Source of the DNA: Marchantia polymorpha subsp. ruderalis
Lineage: Eukaryota; Streptophyta; Marchantiopsida; Marchantiales; Marchantiaceae
DNA length: 64,000 bases
Assembly (NCBI GenBank): GCA_037833965.1
Contig: AP031356.1
Coordinates: forward strand, 25,070,501 to 25,134,500
Direction of reading: 5' to 3'
Positions within the stretch are counted from its first letter, which is position 1. Every line of letters starts with the position of its first letter. The notes below the pieces were generated by a model. It worked only from the letters and a program-made list of their open reading frames with translations, did no database searches and was not told where the DNA came from. Below, piece after piece: positions 1 through 12,753 of this stretch. A program made the translations under genes and the position numbers.

Positions 1-630
1 ATCTGCATCATCACTTTCCCTACAAAAAATCACACAATGAACAGTCAGTGAAACCTTGAAATGAACAGACTGTGGACGTAACTCACCATTATAACTCTCG
101 AAACTAGGCTGAAACAGTTCATTGTCTAACCCACAAGCTCCGTCAGGCTCCGTCAGGCCTGATGTGTCGAGCTGGACATTTCTTCCAATATATACCTAAG
201 ACAGGATTATTATGAATAAAGCTGTGGTGGAACATATGAGAACTCAATCTGGAAGTGCCCATATTTCATCATAGGTTCTGCCTTCATCTGTCTATAATTT
301 TTTCCTAGCTAATAGGTGTCTCGACCGTTCTGATTTGACCTCTGTTCCAGCATGAGATCGATCGCCAGTGGATCAAGGTCCGGATAATCTTGTGCAGCTA
401 ACTTCACAGCCTACAGTAACACTCGCACTCTCTCTGTATAGATGCCTGGGAGGTTCACTCAGGAAGCTAGTCAGGATCATTGGATATCCTCTACAGATCT
501 TAAAGAAGGTGTCCATACACGTACTGGATAAGAACGATTCTTAGCCTTTATACGAGTCCAAATATGGATATGGATGAAGAAGGCTGAGAATTTTCAGCTA
601 GTTCAGACCATGTTTACTGATCTCGTCATT

Positions 631-680
631 GGTGGACCTACACCAATAAGCGATCGGTAGGTCATTGGTATAGGTCCACC
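631..680. repeat. Short inverted repeat
   Basis: Two 17-base arms, 631-647 and 664-680, are inverted copies with one mismatch and a 16-base loop. The arm reads GGTGGACCTACACCAAT. It lies immediately beside the possible Copia fragment. It could be a remnant of a small inverted-repeat element or a chance hairpin. Confidence 0.6.
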
Positions 681-1142
681 TAAAAGTTCGAAATCCTATG
701 CGCAGCTTTGGGTTTGGCTGGACTATAGACTACACGGAAGGTGAACGGAGCTTCCTGCGTCTTCCAAATAGGTGTCAAGGGCATCAATGCTACATACTTG
801 GCCTCACATAATAGTGAGGTTTTTGGTGGATTAAGGCTCAAAATAAATTGGCGTGCCAATATAAAACGGGGAATACTTTGCCCAAGCGTAGCGTAAGCCT
901 CTTCTGCAGTACAGGACAGGCTCCCCAACCCTAACAGGATCTTGGCACTTCCAACCCTCCCAGAACATGACCACCGCATGCTACCAACCATACGACGAAC
1001 ATACAAAGCTTCATATTATCTTTTGTGGGCTCATGACCCGATGGAGGCCAATGAACGGAGTGTAACTAACCACCCACATCCTTCTTTGATCTGGTCAGGA
1101 GACCTAGGAAATACCTCACGGCAGAATCCGCCTTCGCTGTAG
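680..1142 (-). pseudogene. Possible degenerate Copia RNase H fragment
   Basis: On the minus strand a frame contains KTSLLCEAKYVAL followed a few residues later by IW. This resembles the Copia RNase H core, in which a Glu-Ala-x-Tyr-hydrophobic-Ala motif follows the KxTVALS-type strand and precedes an Ile-Trp. The expected upstream Asp-rich strands are not clearly preserved, and the frame is interrupted by stops further upstream. If real, it is an old decayed retrotransposon copy. The match is short and could be coincidence. Confidence 0.3.
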
Positions 1143-3220
1143 TATCGGGAAAATTGTAGAATGTGACCCATCCTAAGTGATATACAAGGAGTGTGCTTCT
1201 TCATTCGAGACTTGTGCTAATTGAAGTGAAATCGTTTGCACCAAATTGACCTCTCGAAGACAGTATCCGAATCAAACTCAGAGAGAATTCGGAGCCAAGA
1301 GAATCTACGTATGGTGTGCTTCCACGAAACTACGAGCATAGCACCATCTTTGGTCACGAGGCATTTCGCAACAATAGAACTGACGATTTTGATAGGGCAA
1401 GGCTCCCTGAGAGAAAATGAGTGTCGGGATGTGTTTGTAAGCCAGACGACGCTGAAGGAGCTCTGCTTGGTGGCTCTCAATTGGAGACACAAGTTTATTA
1501 CCCGGACGTGGACGCGGTTTAATCCCAAAGGAAATCGGGACGTCGGTGGCTGACCTTGTCCTCATTGAAACGCCTCAATAAAACGATGAGGACCGATGGT
1601 TTGGAGGCATAGAAACGCTCCAACGTGACCACGTGAACCACCACTTTTCGGAACTATTACAGACCTGCGTTGGAGAATTACAAGATGCCACTGGGAAAGA
1701 CCACATAGCTCAACCTCCAACCCGGCTGTATGGGCAATGAAGACCTTGCAGACTTCATCGCAGGAGGCTGAGACAAACTGTCTAGAGGTACGATTAAGGA
1801 TTTAAACTGGCCAGAGGAGTTACAGCAATAAATTAAAGTGGGCCTGCAATGGTCCAATTCCTCGTCAGCCTCTTCAATAAGATCAGAAAAGCATCAATGA
1901 CTGCCTTTAGGTGGAGGGTGGGCACCATTGGGTACAGATAAGACTGCATCCGAATAGGCACTAGATATTGGCTAAACATCTCTCTAGACAAGTTTTGAGC
2001 CGTCCTTGATTGCCTCTGGACCGGAAATCATGTGATGAGAAGCAAGAACTTCAAAGTCTCACTCTCGGAGGCGTGTGTGTACTATACGAGAAACATCAAT
2101 AGCGAGATTCAAATCTGACTTTAAATCAACTCTTTAGCTTTCAAGGCACTATCCTCACAGGTTCCTTGTTTTGGTACAGGTTTTGAAACCAATTCAAGCT
2201 GGTGGGACCAATTTTATCTTCAAATTTTCTCGGCCTAGATTCAAAGCCCTACGGTTCCGCTCCTGAGGACTTTCCAGAGTTGTACAAGTCGATGATCTGG
2301 AAAAAGATTTATTGGCTGATACTTGACCAATTAGAACAAACCATAATTTTGTAAACTTCAAGTCCCACTATAAGCGAAACCCTCCCCTCTGTTAAAGAAT
2401 TTCTCCCCTTTCCTCTTCTCACCATTTCTTGTATGTCAGCTGTTGTTACAAGCACCGCACAATCTAGGTCTTCAGGCTATATGAGGTAAATACTTGTGAG
2501 TACGATAAAAAACAAGTTTTCAGATCTGGCACAAATATTAGGATTCATATGAAGTGTCATAGAAGACTAGATACAAATGTTACAAGTTACAAATTTCGAA
2601 ACATGGATCCTTGCAAATTGGAATCCAAGATTAGGCAGTACGTACCTCTAGTCAGAAAGTAAATCCCAGTTGAGGCATCATCTGCCGTGAAGCATGTTTC
2701 TACACTGTACATAGTAGCCTTATCAGACTCAAAAGGAGGGCCGTTGTGAGTCTTCTCATTCATTTGTCGGCAAAAAAATGATGATGATGTTGTGGAAGTA
2801 CGCTCAACTCGAGTCTCCAGAATAGTGTACAAGTGCCAATGAATTTACGTTGCTCTCTCCTTTTCCAAAAGAGGACCTATATGACTTTCAAGAGATGGTG
2901 TCCGATTTAAGATATTCTCCTCGACCTGGTAATTGATATATGCTTTGCCATATCTACAACGTCAGACTTTGAATGTGAGTTGTACTGATCTCCGTGCCAC
3001 ATGCAGATGTTACATAAAGCTCCCTAACTTGGTCAGGTGCTCAGCTGTAATACAAGCGAGAACGATGCTCGACTTGATAGGCAGGGCGGATAGTCAAACA
3101 TAACTTTACATACATGGAGGTCAATTCCTCTGCAATGACCTTCGTCTCCCGACAATGTAGGCGGACCCACCCAATATATTCGCGGACAGCCAGGCTCGTT
3201 GTGTAATTTGTTCTCTTTCG

Positions 3221-6200
3221 TCATCGAACACGCCCTGTATCAGGAGGGGGACCTGAATGTTTCTCATCAGATTCTCTTTTCTTCTCTGGGTCCAATCTGC
3301 AGGGCAATACAAGCAGTCAGGTCAAATCCAGAACTTAAAAAGGAGATGTGAATGACAACCAGGTCAGAAAGGAGGGTACAATAACAACTGTATACAATCC
3401 TTTTCCCAAAATATTGTAACCACATCCTTGTGCTCCTCACAAGATTGCATTACCCAAGATAGTGAAGCTTCACGACGACGGCTTGGAAAACTGATGTATG
3501 ATTGTGACGCGGACAGGGAACAAAACCACGTTGTAGCAATCTACTTTGAATTTTAGTAAATATCAATGACTTGCTTGTATAGCTATAGAAGGCTTGTACT
3601 TGATTCTTGAATGAGCAATCTCAGGCTCTCTAAAGATACTCACTCATTCCGCAACCCAAGAACGAGCCGATGGACAGCTCCTGCGGCTGCGGATGCTGGC
3701 GCTACAGCAGCCGCAGGGGCAGCGCGTAGTGCACTAGCAACAGCCGGCCCTGCCCCACCGCGTTGATACAGCTTGTATGGATTTCCAACCAATGAAGAAG
3801 CTGTCCTCTCAAGTCCACGAGATATGCTTTCGCGGGCCTGTTGTATGCCTTCGCGTGTATCACCTGGCTGTACAGCCTTACTTCGCCGCTCCCCATTTTC
3901 GGCGGTAAATGTACACGGACTCAGCGTTCCACCGACTGCTAGTTCGGTTTGTTGTAGAAATTCATGTGCACCGGCAGCCAGATGCGCTCCAAGACCCAAA
4001 ACCTCCACTGATATACTTCGAAAGAAAGCCATAGCCCCTAAAGAAACACATATCTTTATTTTAGAAAACAACGACTTGCAAGATCTTTTAATCTGGTTTA
4101 CCATATTAACAAAGAAGTACTTCAACAACGATCTGGCACTGCCAGACAGTTGTTGAAGTATCCAAGAATTAGACAGTTAGAGTGTAACTCAATGCGCCTA
4201 AAACGCACAGTGAGGGTTCATGTCCAACTACAAAGAGCCTATTACACACGACATTTCTTGATGACTAGACACTCCAAACTTCAACAACTATCTAAATAAA
4301 AAAAGCTCAATGACAATTTTTCTACTGAAGCACAATAATACATTCTAGTGCTCGAGTTTTCCAAAAGTTGCAAAAAGGTACCTTTGCGCATCCCCAAGAG
4401 CAGACGACGATCTTTCTTGTAATGCTCAACTGGAAGCGCGACCAACTTTGCGGCACCAGAGCCCATTGCATAGAAGGGTCGTATTGGCGCCGCACCTTTG
4501 ACAAATTTGTGCACCTTCGGAATTAACGGAAGAAGGTCAAAATAATCTCTACGGAGATAGTGAAAAGCATATCAACAAAAATCACCCAAAAAAATGACAA
4601 CAAGAGCAAAGACATAATCTGCACACCTCCGAATAGAATCGCAATAACAAAATCGCAAATTCAGTGGAATGCAAGGTCATACGTATTCACTCCTATATTC
4701 TCAAGCAAAGACACAGGAACGTTCAAACAGCAAGTCGCTGTGCTGACTGACATGATATTGACCAATTCTTTCATCAATTGCGGAAGCTGACAACCCGCAG
4801 CGGGTAAAACATAGACACAGAAGGTGACTTCTGTCAACAAAAGCCCAATGTAAAGCTAAGTCGCATGAGCTCGCAGCAAGAAAAGCACAATCGATGACAC
4901 AGGACGTTTGCACAGCTTCGACTTGGACCTGATTTTGCGAGATATCTTCAAGCCATTCTCCCACCATCACACCAGAGAGACTACTCCAGCCGTGGACCCC
5001 TGTCGCTTTGACATGCTTAAGATTAAGCTCTATTCCCTGCAATACTCCACATCAAAAACCTTAATTCAGGTATTGCGTCACCTTTCTTATAAAAGTTATA
5101 TTATAAACCAAGAAAAACGCTTTACGATTGACCTACTCATGGTGGGTGAAGGAAAGAGAGAGGACCTTCCAAGATACAAAGTTCAAGAGCTCGGCATAGT
5201 TGCCCTTTCCTAACGAGCTGATATCAACTCGTCGAGGGACATAATCGACACGTATGGTCAATGGGCGCATCTCACAAATCTAATCTCGCACAAACACACA
5301 CCAAAGCACACGAGGTCAGTGCTCTCTCGTGCTCATTGCAAAATGCCAAATTGCTCCTCACAACAATTACTTCAGATTTGGGTAAAAACAGACCTGAAAA
5401 AAAGGAAGTAGTTCTTCGTCGGTCATTTCATTGATATCAGACGACACATCAGATGCAAGGTTTGACGTGGAATCGGATAGTGGATGGACTGCTTCATCTC
5501 TTGGGGTTACATCAGTTGTGCCAGATCGGTGTTGAGAAAAAAATTGTATACAGAAATCGATGTGTCGCTGGTCCAGATGCAGACTTATTGGGAGCAAGCT
5601 AATTAACAATCTGCAAATCATGCGCGAAATCAATACGAGTAAATTGAATATGAATTCATACTGAAAACTTTTCAAACATAACCCTTCATTCAAAATCAGA
5701 ACTTCTAACTAATGAGAACTATCATTACAGTGCACCCTTTCAAGAGCATATTAAATAAGTTTCAAGTATATCAAGTGGACTAGTCCATATGCCCTACTAG
5801 GCATGTAGTCACGAATATTCATTGTGAACGATTACGAAAGGTTATAAAATATATAGATGCATAGACTGGTATCTGCATACAAACTCCACTATCTTAGTCC
5901 TCTGAACATTCTAGGAGTTGAGATATGTCCATATACACACCTATATTCTTCCAGTGGGGCAGTAGGGTCCGGTCGAACTGCATCCATCTCGATTATAACT
6001 GCTTGCGCGGATGATTCCCGGGGACGACCTTTTGAACGATTGTAACTTACAACCTGAGGATCAAAAGATGACTCATTATGTACCGACACTGATGAGATCC
6101 TGTAAGCCACAAAATTCAAAGAAGGGCATATGCGACACGATATCTTCCATTCCACGTTATTTTACTCCTAATGGATAGCAAGCTGTGAGCGTGGTATTGC

Positions 6201-9200
6201 CATGTGTGAGCGTGACCCCTGGTAGAGGATTAAAGACCATAAGTTTCTCCATTTTAACACTGCTGGCCACATCTGACACCGCGAAGTGAAGGCAATCTCT
6301 TGAATAAGATCGTGCGATGACGTTAGTATTACAAACGACCAGAGCCAATGTGATGCATCTCTCGTGCCAATCTTCACATACTGCCTGATTGAAGACTTTG
6401 GTTACATATCTCTGGTTTGGATGCAAATTCCAGACGTAAATAGAAGGCTTGGAAGAAGGATGCTAGTGACGTTGAAATACTCACCGTCTTCCAAGGAGCA
6501 TCGTTGCTCTCATCATAAACGGCTATGTCCCGAACGGTGACGACAAGTCTCGACGCATAAAGTCCGACTGCCGGGAAGGTATCGTACTGAACTCTCATTT
6601 CGTTCAACAAAACCTCCAGACACACGTTTGACTGACGCCCATTTTCTTCTATGCCTGAATGATACATCGAATCCTTATCATACGTCCTACCTGTTGGCCA
6701 ATCAGAACCTCCATACAAGCGCCACTTCGCTTTGAGATCACTAAGCAGAACCCTCCCGACAGAATTAGGATACTTCTTAGGGAGACTCGGAGCTTTGTTA
6801 GGAGTTTGACCTTCCTTACTCGGATGTTCTCTTATAAATGCACCTTGTTGATCAGCATCCGAGCTAGGTCTCCCTTCAGAAACATGATTTTCCAGCACTT
6901 TCAAGACCTTTCCAGCGTACCATCCACCTCTTCCTTCCACCTCGCGTCCGCCCCCTGAACTGCTTGAGCCTCTCGATGGTCCACCTGATGGCCGTGGTGA
7001 TTCACCAGATTGCTTGGAAAACCCGTCCCCGAGTAGAGACCCTTGTTTTTGCAGGGTAATGTAATAGTCCTCTATGAACTTCGGGGGGCCGGCGTTATTT
7101 AACACAGGGGGTTCCTCAAGAACATCTTGCTGATTCTCTGAAGTTGGAGTAGAAGGTGAACTTCTCTTAGGTTCGTATGCATCTTGTCTTCTGTCGATAG
7201 AATCATTTCTATCCATAGAGCCCACTCGACTATGAAGTAAACTATAGGCACCACTGGAGAGCTGATCATCTCCTCCTGCAACAGAAGAAGGTGAACTTTT
7301 TACACGTGAGAAGGCATCTTCCAAAACCCCTTCAAAGAGATTGATTTCACTGAAATTCTCGTTGACACTGTTATCCATTTCACCGGAAGCTCCTATCCTG
7401 ATGGTCCTGGTACTGGGACTACCAGAGCTGGATCCCCTTCGATCTATGTTGTTGTTGTGCAGATTTACGCTTGTAGGGTCGATTTCTGGGGCGAACAGTT
7501 GTTGAAGTTGAGCAACAAGGCGACCGAACGCTGCTGTTGTATCATGACAGGTTTCAAAATGTAACTGAGAGTTGGCACACTCTACTTCCCACTGACGCCC
7601 GTCCTCACAGTTGATCCTCACTAAAGCCTCCATGACCGCTTCTTTGGCAATCTGCTTCCACAAAATATTATCTGTCAGGATATCAGAACATATGGATAGA
7701 GTCTAATTAAAATTGAAGACTGACCTCGCAAAGCCTGCATTTACAGATAAAACAAACGATTTGAAAAAGAAAGAAGGTTAATGTTAACCTGCACATATCC
7801 TGTACGCTTCATGGAGGCGGTAGTGTAATCTGATGTCAAGTGCTTCCTCAAAGTTGTATCCAGTAAGTGAAGTGCCACATCTCTGAGCCATATATCGAAT
7901 TGCTCACCCTTCGCTTGAGGAACTGCACTGCTTGATACTCTTAGAGCTGCAGCTGCTAGAACACATGCTACTGGTGCATGCATTTGTGATGACTCAAGCG
8001 ACGAGCCGGCACCTCGTCTAAGTGGATCTATTTCTGCTCTTAAGCCTGGACCGATCATTGCCTCGGAACCAGGCTCATAGCACAATGCTGCATCTTGAAA
8101 GTCGAGGAGAAAAAAGAGGTGGGAAGTGGAAGATGAGACACTTTGATCATCCGTAGATTTGTATTCAGCCGTTCCAGCAGACAAAGAATCAGTGCAAGCA
8201 TCTTCCAAGTCTTGGTTGTTCTCAGCGGGGTTCAAAAAAGAAGAGACAGCTAGCAGCCAGTCGAGACGACCACCATGGGCTACGAAAGTGCATCCACGAA
8301 TGGTTCCAGTAAATATAGCACTACCCAAAAGTTCGTCAGCAGGTTCTTGATCAGGCCATACCATATAGGTAAGGGACAATCCTGATGTCCCTGCAGCTAA
8401 GGCATTGCCCCCTCCTCCGTCACCTCGACCTAGTGCTTTGTTTCTGCAAGACAAAAGCAGCACCTCTGATTTTTCATCGGCACCCATAGTGCTATCTTCC
8501 CGATACGAACCAGTGACCTGACCTTCTTCATGATGAACCCATAAGTAAGAGATTTCAGAAACTCCCTCAATTCCAGTCACACAGAGCACCTGAAGCTTCT
8601 CAATGTCGAAGTTGATGACCTCCCAAGGTTTTGGACAATGGATGGAGGTAAGACCCAAAGACTGAGGTGGAAGACACATGTCAACATCGACTTTACCACA
8701 TTGAAGAAGCACACAGATCTGAGGTCTATTAACCGTTTGCAAGTCGGTATGACGTTCGGTGGTATTAGCAAGATTTCTGGATTCCCCAGAACTCTTCTCT
8801 TCACTATCTCCTACGAGTGATTCTGTAAACCGTTTCAAAAGCTCCAACACCCGAGTATAGTGAGGTTCTGCAAGGTGCAGCTGCACTTGCGGGAATTGGA
8901 CTCGAACCACCAACGAAGAGCTAGATATAAGCTCCTTTCGGAGTTGTGAGTTCTGCTCTTCCACGACTTCTGCCGCAGTTGTGGCAGCAGCATATTCCGA
9001 ATTGCTTCCCCCTATGCCTCGGCCTCCATCAGCTTGTATTTGTTGAGCAGCTATCCCATCCCACGTCTTCTTAGCCAACCTGTTACCATCCTTCCCAGCG
9101 TAAAACCACTGGATCTCCACAGAGATACCTTGATCGGGTGGTCTGTCAAGAGTTGGTAACGCTCCCCAAATCGGATCATTATAAAAAACTGTGGATATCT

Positions 9201-12200
9201 CTTTCACAGAAAAAGGGGTAATATCACCTGGCATGGGCCTTTCTGATGGACTAATATCAGTTGATATCAAATTAGCTGCAATATCTTCAAAACGCAATAA
9301 TACAGAAAAACCCGCTCCACCAGTCACAGTCATGTGCTTCTCTTCGACATGTTTGTACACAAGCATAGGTTGGATCACTCCATTATTAAGGGGAGGGCCT
9401 CTTAAATCTAGTCCAATGAAGTCTTCTTGTATAACAGAGCAGAGAGACCGAGTGTCGGCGGGAAAGCAAACAATGACACGGATGCTTGATAAATAAACGT
9501 TCAGCGGGCAAGACATTCTCGGAACAGCATGTGTGTCCTCATTTGCTGCACTTTGTGGCTGATAACTCACGCCCTCTCTACACCCTCCATCCGTTCCATC
9601 TCTTGGCCCCGTCATATCTTGGATGTTCAAGTCGAGTGCAGCAGTCCTTTCACAACTAGCTGCAGATTCTTCATACCTCCGTAGAAGTGACTCAATCCTT
9701 TTCAACGTGCGCAAATCAAGCCAAAAAACCAAAGGCTGCAAGAAGCAGTGGACTTCAGTTAAGCTGAAACTCGTTTTGGACGTAGACTCAAGCGTCAAAG
9801 TTACACGTGCACCATATTCTGGTCCAGTATGTATTGCTACCAAACGTTTCCTCTCGAGGTTTCCTGGTAGAACATTCTTCTCGACCTGCTGTTGAGATCC
9901 ACCCACACTTTGTCTCCCCGCCTTCCAATCATCCGAGGTCCCCTTTTCGCAACTAGAAGTCGTACCTCCTACGGAAGAAGAGCCTAAAGTTGCGGGAAAT
10001 GGAGGTAGAGCAGTTTCTATAGATGCTTGCAAAGATCGCGTATGGTTGAGATATGATTCTCTATCATCTTGCCAACTTTGTGTCCCGGTCGTTTTCAAAC
10101 TTTCTCCAAGTTGTTCGACTTCAGAAATTTCCAAAGTCTTTATAGTTGTAGTGCAATCCACTTGATTTGGAGAAACCTGCAGAAAAAAGCACTCATACTA
10201 GGGTCAATCCTTGAACCTTCCCACCTAAACTACAACAGTTAACAAAGGATGAAACTTTGAATCAGGAGTTCGCATGCAAAGAAAAGTGACCCCATATATT
10301 ACCGTAAAAATACAATAAATTCACAATCGGCTGATACCCATTTCAGATAAAGAATAACGTCAAGATTTTAGCGGACTCCTTGGTACACCATAAGGCAATC
10401 TGGGCTACTACTATATGAAAAGACAATGGAATTAGATTACTACCGTCGCAACAAACTGAATGTCTGACAAGATGGCATCCAAATGCTCTTCAAAAGAGCC
10501 TCCCAAACTTGACGCACTCCTTGGCTCTGATGTATCCTCGGGGTGGAAGAAGTCATAATACAGTTGGAATGATACTCCAGCCAGTTTCGCCTTTATACTG
10601 TACTCCACTTGTTTGAAATTATCTGTGACTGGCGAGCAGAACGGTCAGAACCCATCTGCATTATCTTGACAAACGAATAATCATAAAAACATCCAGCAGC
10701 ACGCAAGCCCCATAATGGAACTGACGACTAGAGACGTACCAGGAGGAATTATTGTAGAGCCCGTTGCCAAGCTTGATGCAGCTGTAATTGCACTGAAAGC
10801 TGAGCGAGGCCAACTCCAGAGGCCACTAGCTTGACTTTGTTGGATGCTCCGAGTACCATCAAAGCACTCAAAAAATTCATCAACACTGAAATGTCCGAAT
10901 CATAAAAAACGACGAGTAAGCATGAAGCTCAAGCCTTTCTTCAATACAGACAGTGAATCCAGTAAGCAAATGTCATTCGGTATCCAGACACTGACATGGA
11001 CATCAACCAGGCACGTGAGGTTCAACAAGATTGCAAATTGGAAGAGTATAAAGTACTGGTTAAACCTCGCTGCCAAGTCTGCATCCCGTACTTCTACGTC
11101 CTTTCTTTGACCTTCACTTGCACCTGAGTACATCCAGTTCCAGGAAATGAACTTTGTAAAAGGTAATAATGACGAATTCGGCGGTGCTGCTTCTGACACT
11201 TGTCCACCATTGATAGGAAAGGGTTCAGCAAATGATCTGTAGATGTCCCTGCTCCTGTCTATGCTGGCAGCAACATAACCTCTGGTTTTGCTCAAGTCTC
11301 CAACACTCACCGCACCCTGAGTTGATGGACTCACAAATGGAAACGAATTGCCCTTATCCATATCTGTTTCCCCTACTGCTGTAAAAACCTGCACTAGACT
11401 GAAAAGCTGACGGATTTCATGCGGTGAGGCCTTCAACTTCACAGTGCCAATCATGATGTCCGCGTGGAACTTCGGTACATCGACTGTTCCGTCTTTCCAA
11501 GGCACACTAAGTTGAATGGTTCCAGTGATGCCATCAAGATCTCCATCGAGAATTTTTACAGGCTTGCGTAGAAATGAAGGCTGCGAGTGATCCATGGTTA
11601 TCGACTCTTCCTCTACATCCCTGGACACTTTAACCTTCAAAACATCTGCAACCTCAACAGTCGCACCTTCAAATTTGACAACTTTGACGAGCATATTTGG
11701 CTCTACTTCATTGGAACCTTTTCCGGTATCATCTACCTCAGGCGGCGCAGTTTCGACTCCATATTCCAGACGTGGAACTCGAACGACAAGAATACTATGA
11801 AATACTGAGGAGCGGTGAGAAGACTTGCGTCTGTCCTGCTCATGTTCACAGGTCCCATTCCCAGACGCCAAATTTTGTTCCTCAAAAACAATAACCAAAT
11901 TTGTTACTTTAACGCGCAAATTTAACAGTATTCTCTCTACCATCTGCGCAATCATCCTGACACCATCATCCACACCCAAGTATGCACCACCTCCTCCAGC
12001 ACTCTGACAATACCCGTCTCCATCTCCGCCCAGATAGTCCTGGCTATCAACAAATCTTACGGCTTCGATTCCAGATGCTGCAAGTGAATCATCTGCACCA
12101 TTTTGACTTGACGGGCGAGGAATCACGACCAGCTTCAAATCCTCCAACTCGATCATACAAGATTCATCCGTCAAGACTCTCAACGGGATCCTGGCCTTAA

Positions 12201-12753
12201 CACTGCCAACGATTCCTTCCTTGATAGCAACTGCTGCATACCCGAGCTGGACACGGAACGTACTCGGAAAATGAGAATTATGTAGAATGTACTCAACCAA
12301 ACCTTCACAAATCTTCAAATGGCATTTCAAAGAACAAGAACTACTCAGAACTGTAAACCCTACGTTCTACTACGAAAGGACGATCTCGTCGAGGTTCCTG
12401 ATCAGCGACAGAAAAGAAAGAAACAAACATTGTTCATAGGCGATTCTTAACTTTCCTGATATAATCCTACTTAAATTACGACGAGGGCAAGAAATATTGC
12501 CATAATGCTCTGTATCCTTCGAAGATCAAACACCTGTGAACATGTCACTGCAACCCTTGTCCCACGTCTGAGAATTCCCAGTTACCTGATCATTTAGATA
12601 GTCCGTGTTAAGGTGTAGGTCCTTGAGTACAATTGTGCCCAGTCCTAGCTGCACGTCAAGCTGATCCAAGTCTACCTCGCTTCTCAGCAACCGCCCTAAC
12701 AGGCGTTTGACGAAAAACTTGCAAACTCTCTTGAAGACCCATTGCGACCACAT
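3221..12753 (-). CDS. ATG2: Autophagy-related protein 2 (ATG2), complete 14-exon gene
   Basis: ATG2 is a rod-shaped bridge-type lipid-transfer protein that moves phospholipids from the ER to the growing phagophore, acting with ATG9 and ATG18/WIPI. Exons (minus strand): 12753-12586, 12246-11066, 10885-10740, 10628-10444, 10176-7789, 7734-7725, 7671-6485, 6053-5941, 5610-5394, 5279-5166, 5036-4929, 4514-4382, 4037-3644 and 3296-3221. They join to 6420 bases, or 2139 residues, a little longer than the roughly 1900 I recall for Arabidopsis ATG2. The chorein-like N-terminus has FKRVCKFF and [10 protein letters not shown]. The conserved C-terminal region has [39 protein letters not shown] and [15 protein letters not shown] Ser/Gly-rich, probably disordered insert lies near residues 1570-1610. 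An in-frame TAG upstream of the ATG fixes the start. All junctions are GT-AG. Confidence 0.93.
7725..7734 (-). other. 10-base micro-exon of ATG2
   Basis: The ATG2 frame between the exon ending at 7789 and the one starting at 7671 is joined only by this 10-base exon, which reads GCTTTGCGAG. It is preceded by CAG and followed by GTCAGT. Including it gives Tyr-Val-Gln then [16 protein letters not shown] in one open frame. Without it the phase does not match. It adds three codons plus one base. Confidence 0.75.

Larger units (their letters stand above)
1..3220. other. Gene-poor region downstream of ATG2
   Basis: No convincing gene is visible here. The open frames are short and overlap on both strands, as expected by chance. 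The part next to 3221 should contain the ATG2 3' UTR, which runs leftward on the minus strand. A possible degenerate Copia RNase H fragment lies at 680-1006 and a small hairpin at 631-680; both are listed separately. Nothing else stands out. Confidence 0.6.

Noticed and set aside
6157-6426. 89-codon frame inside the ATG2 locus, considered as an exon
   Set aside because: The exons on either side join directly in phase and match ATG2 without it; it lies wholly in an intron.
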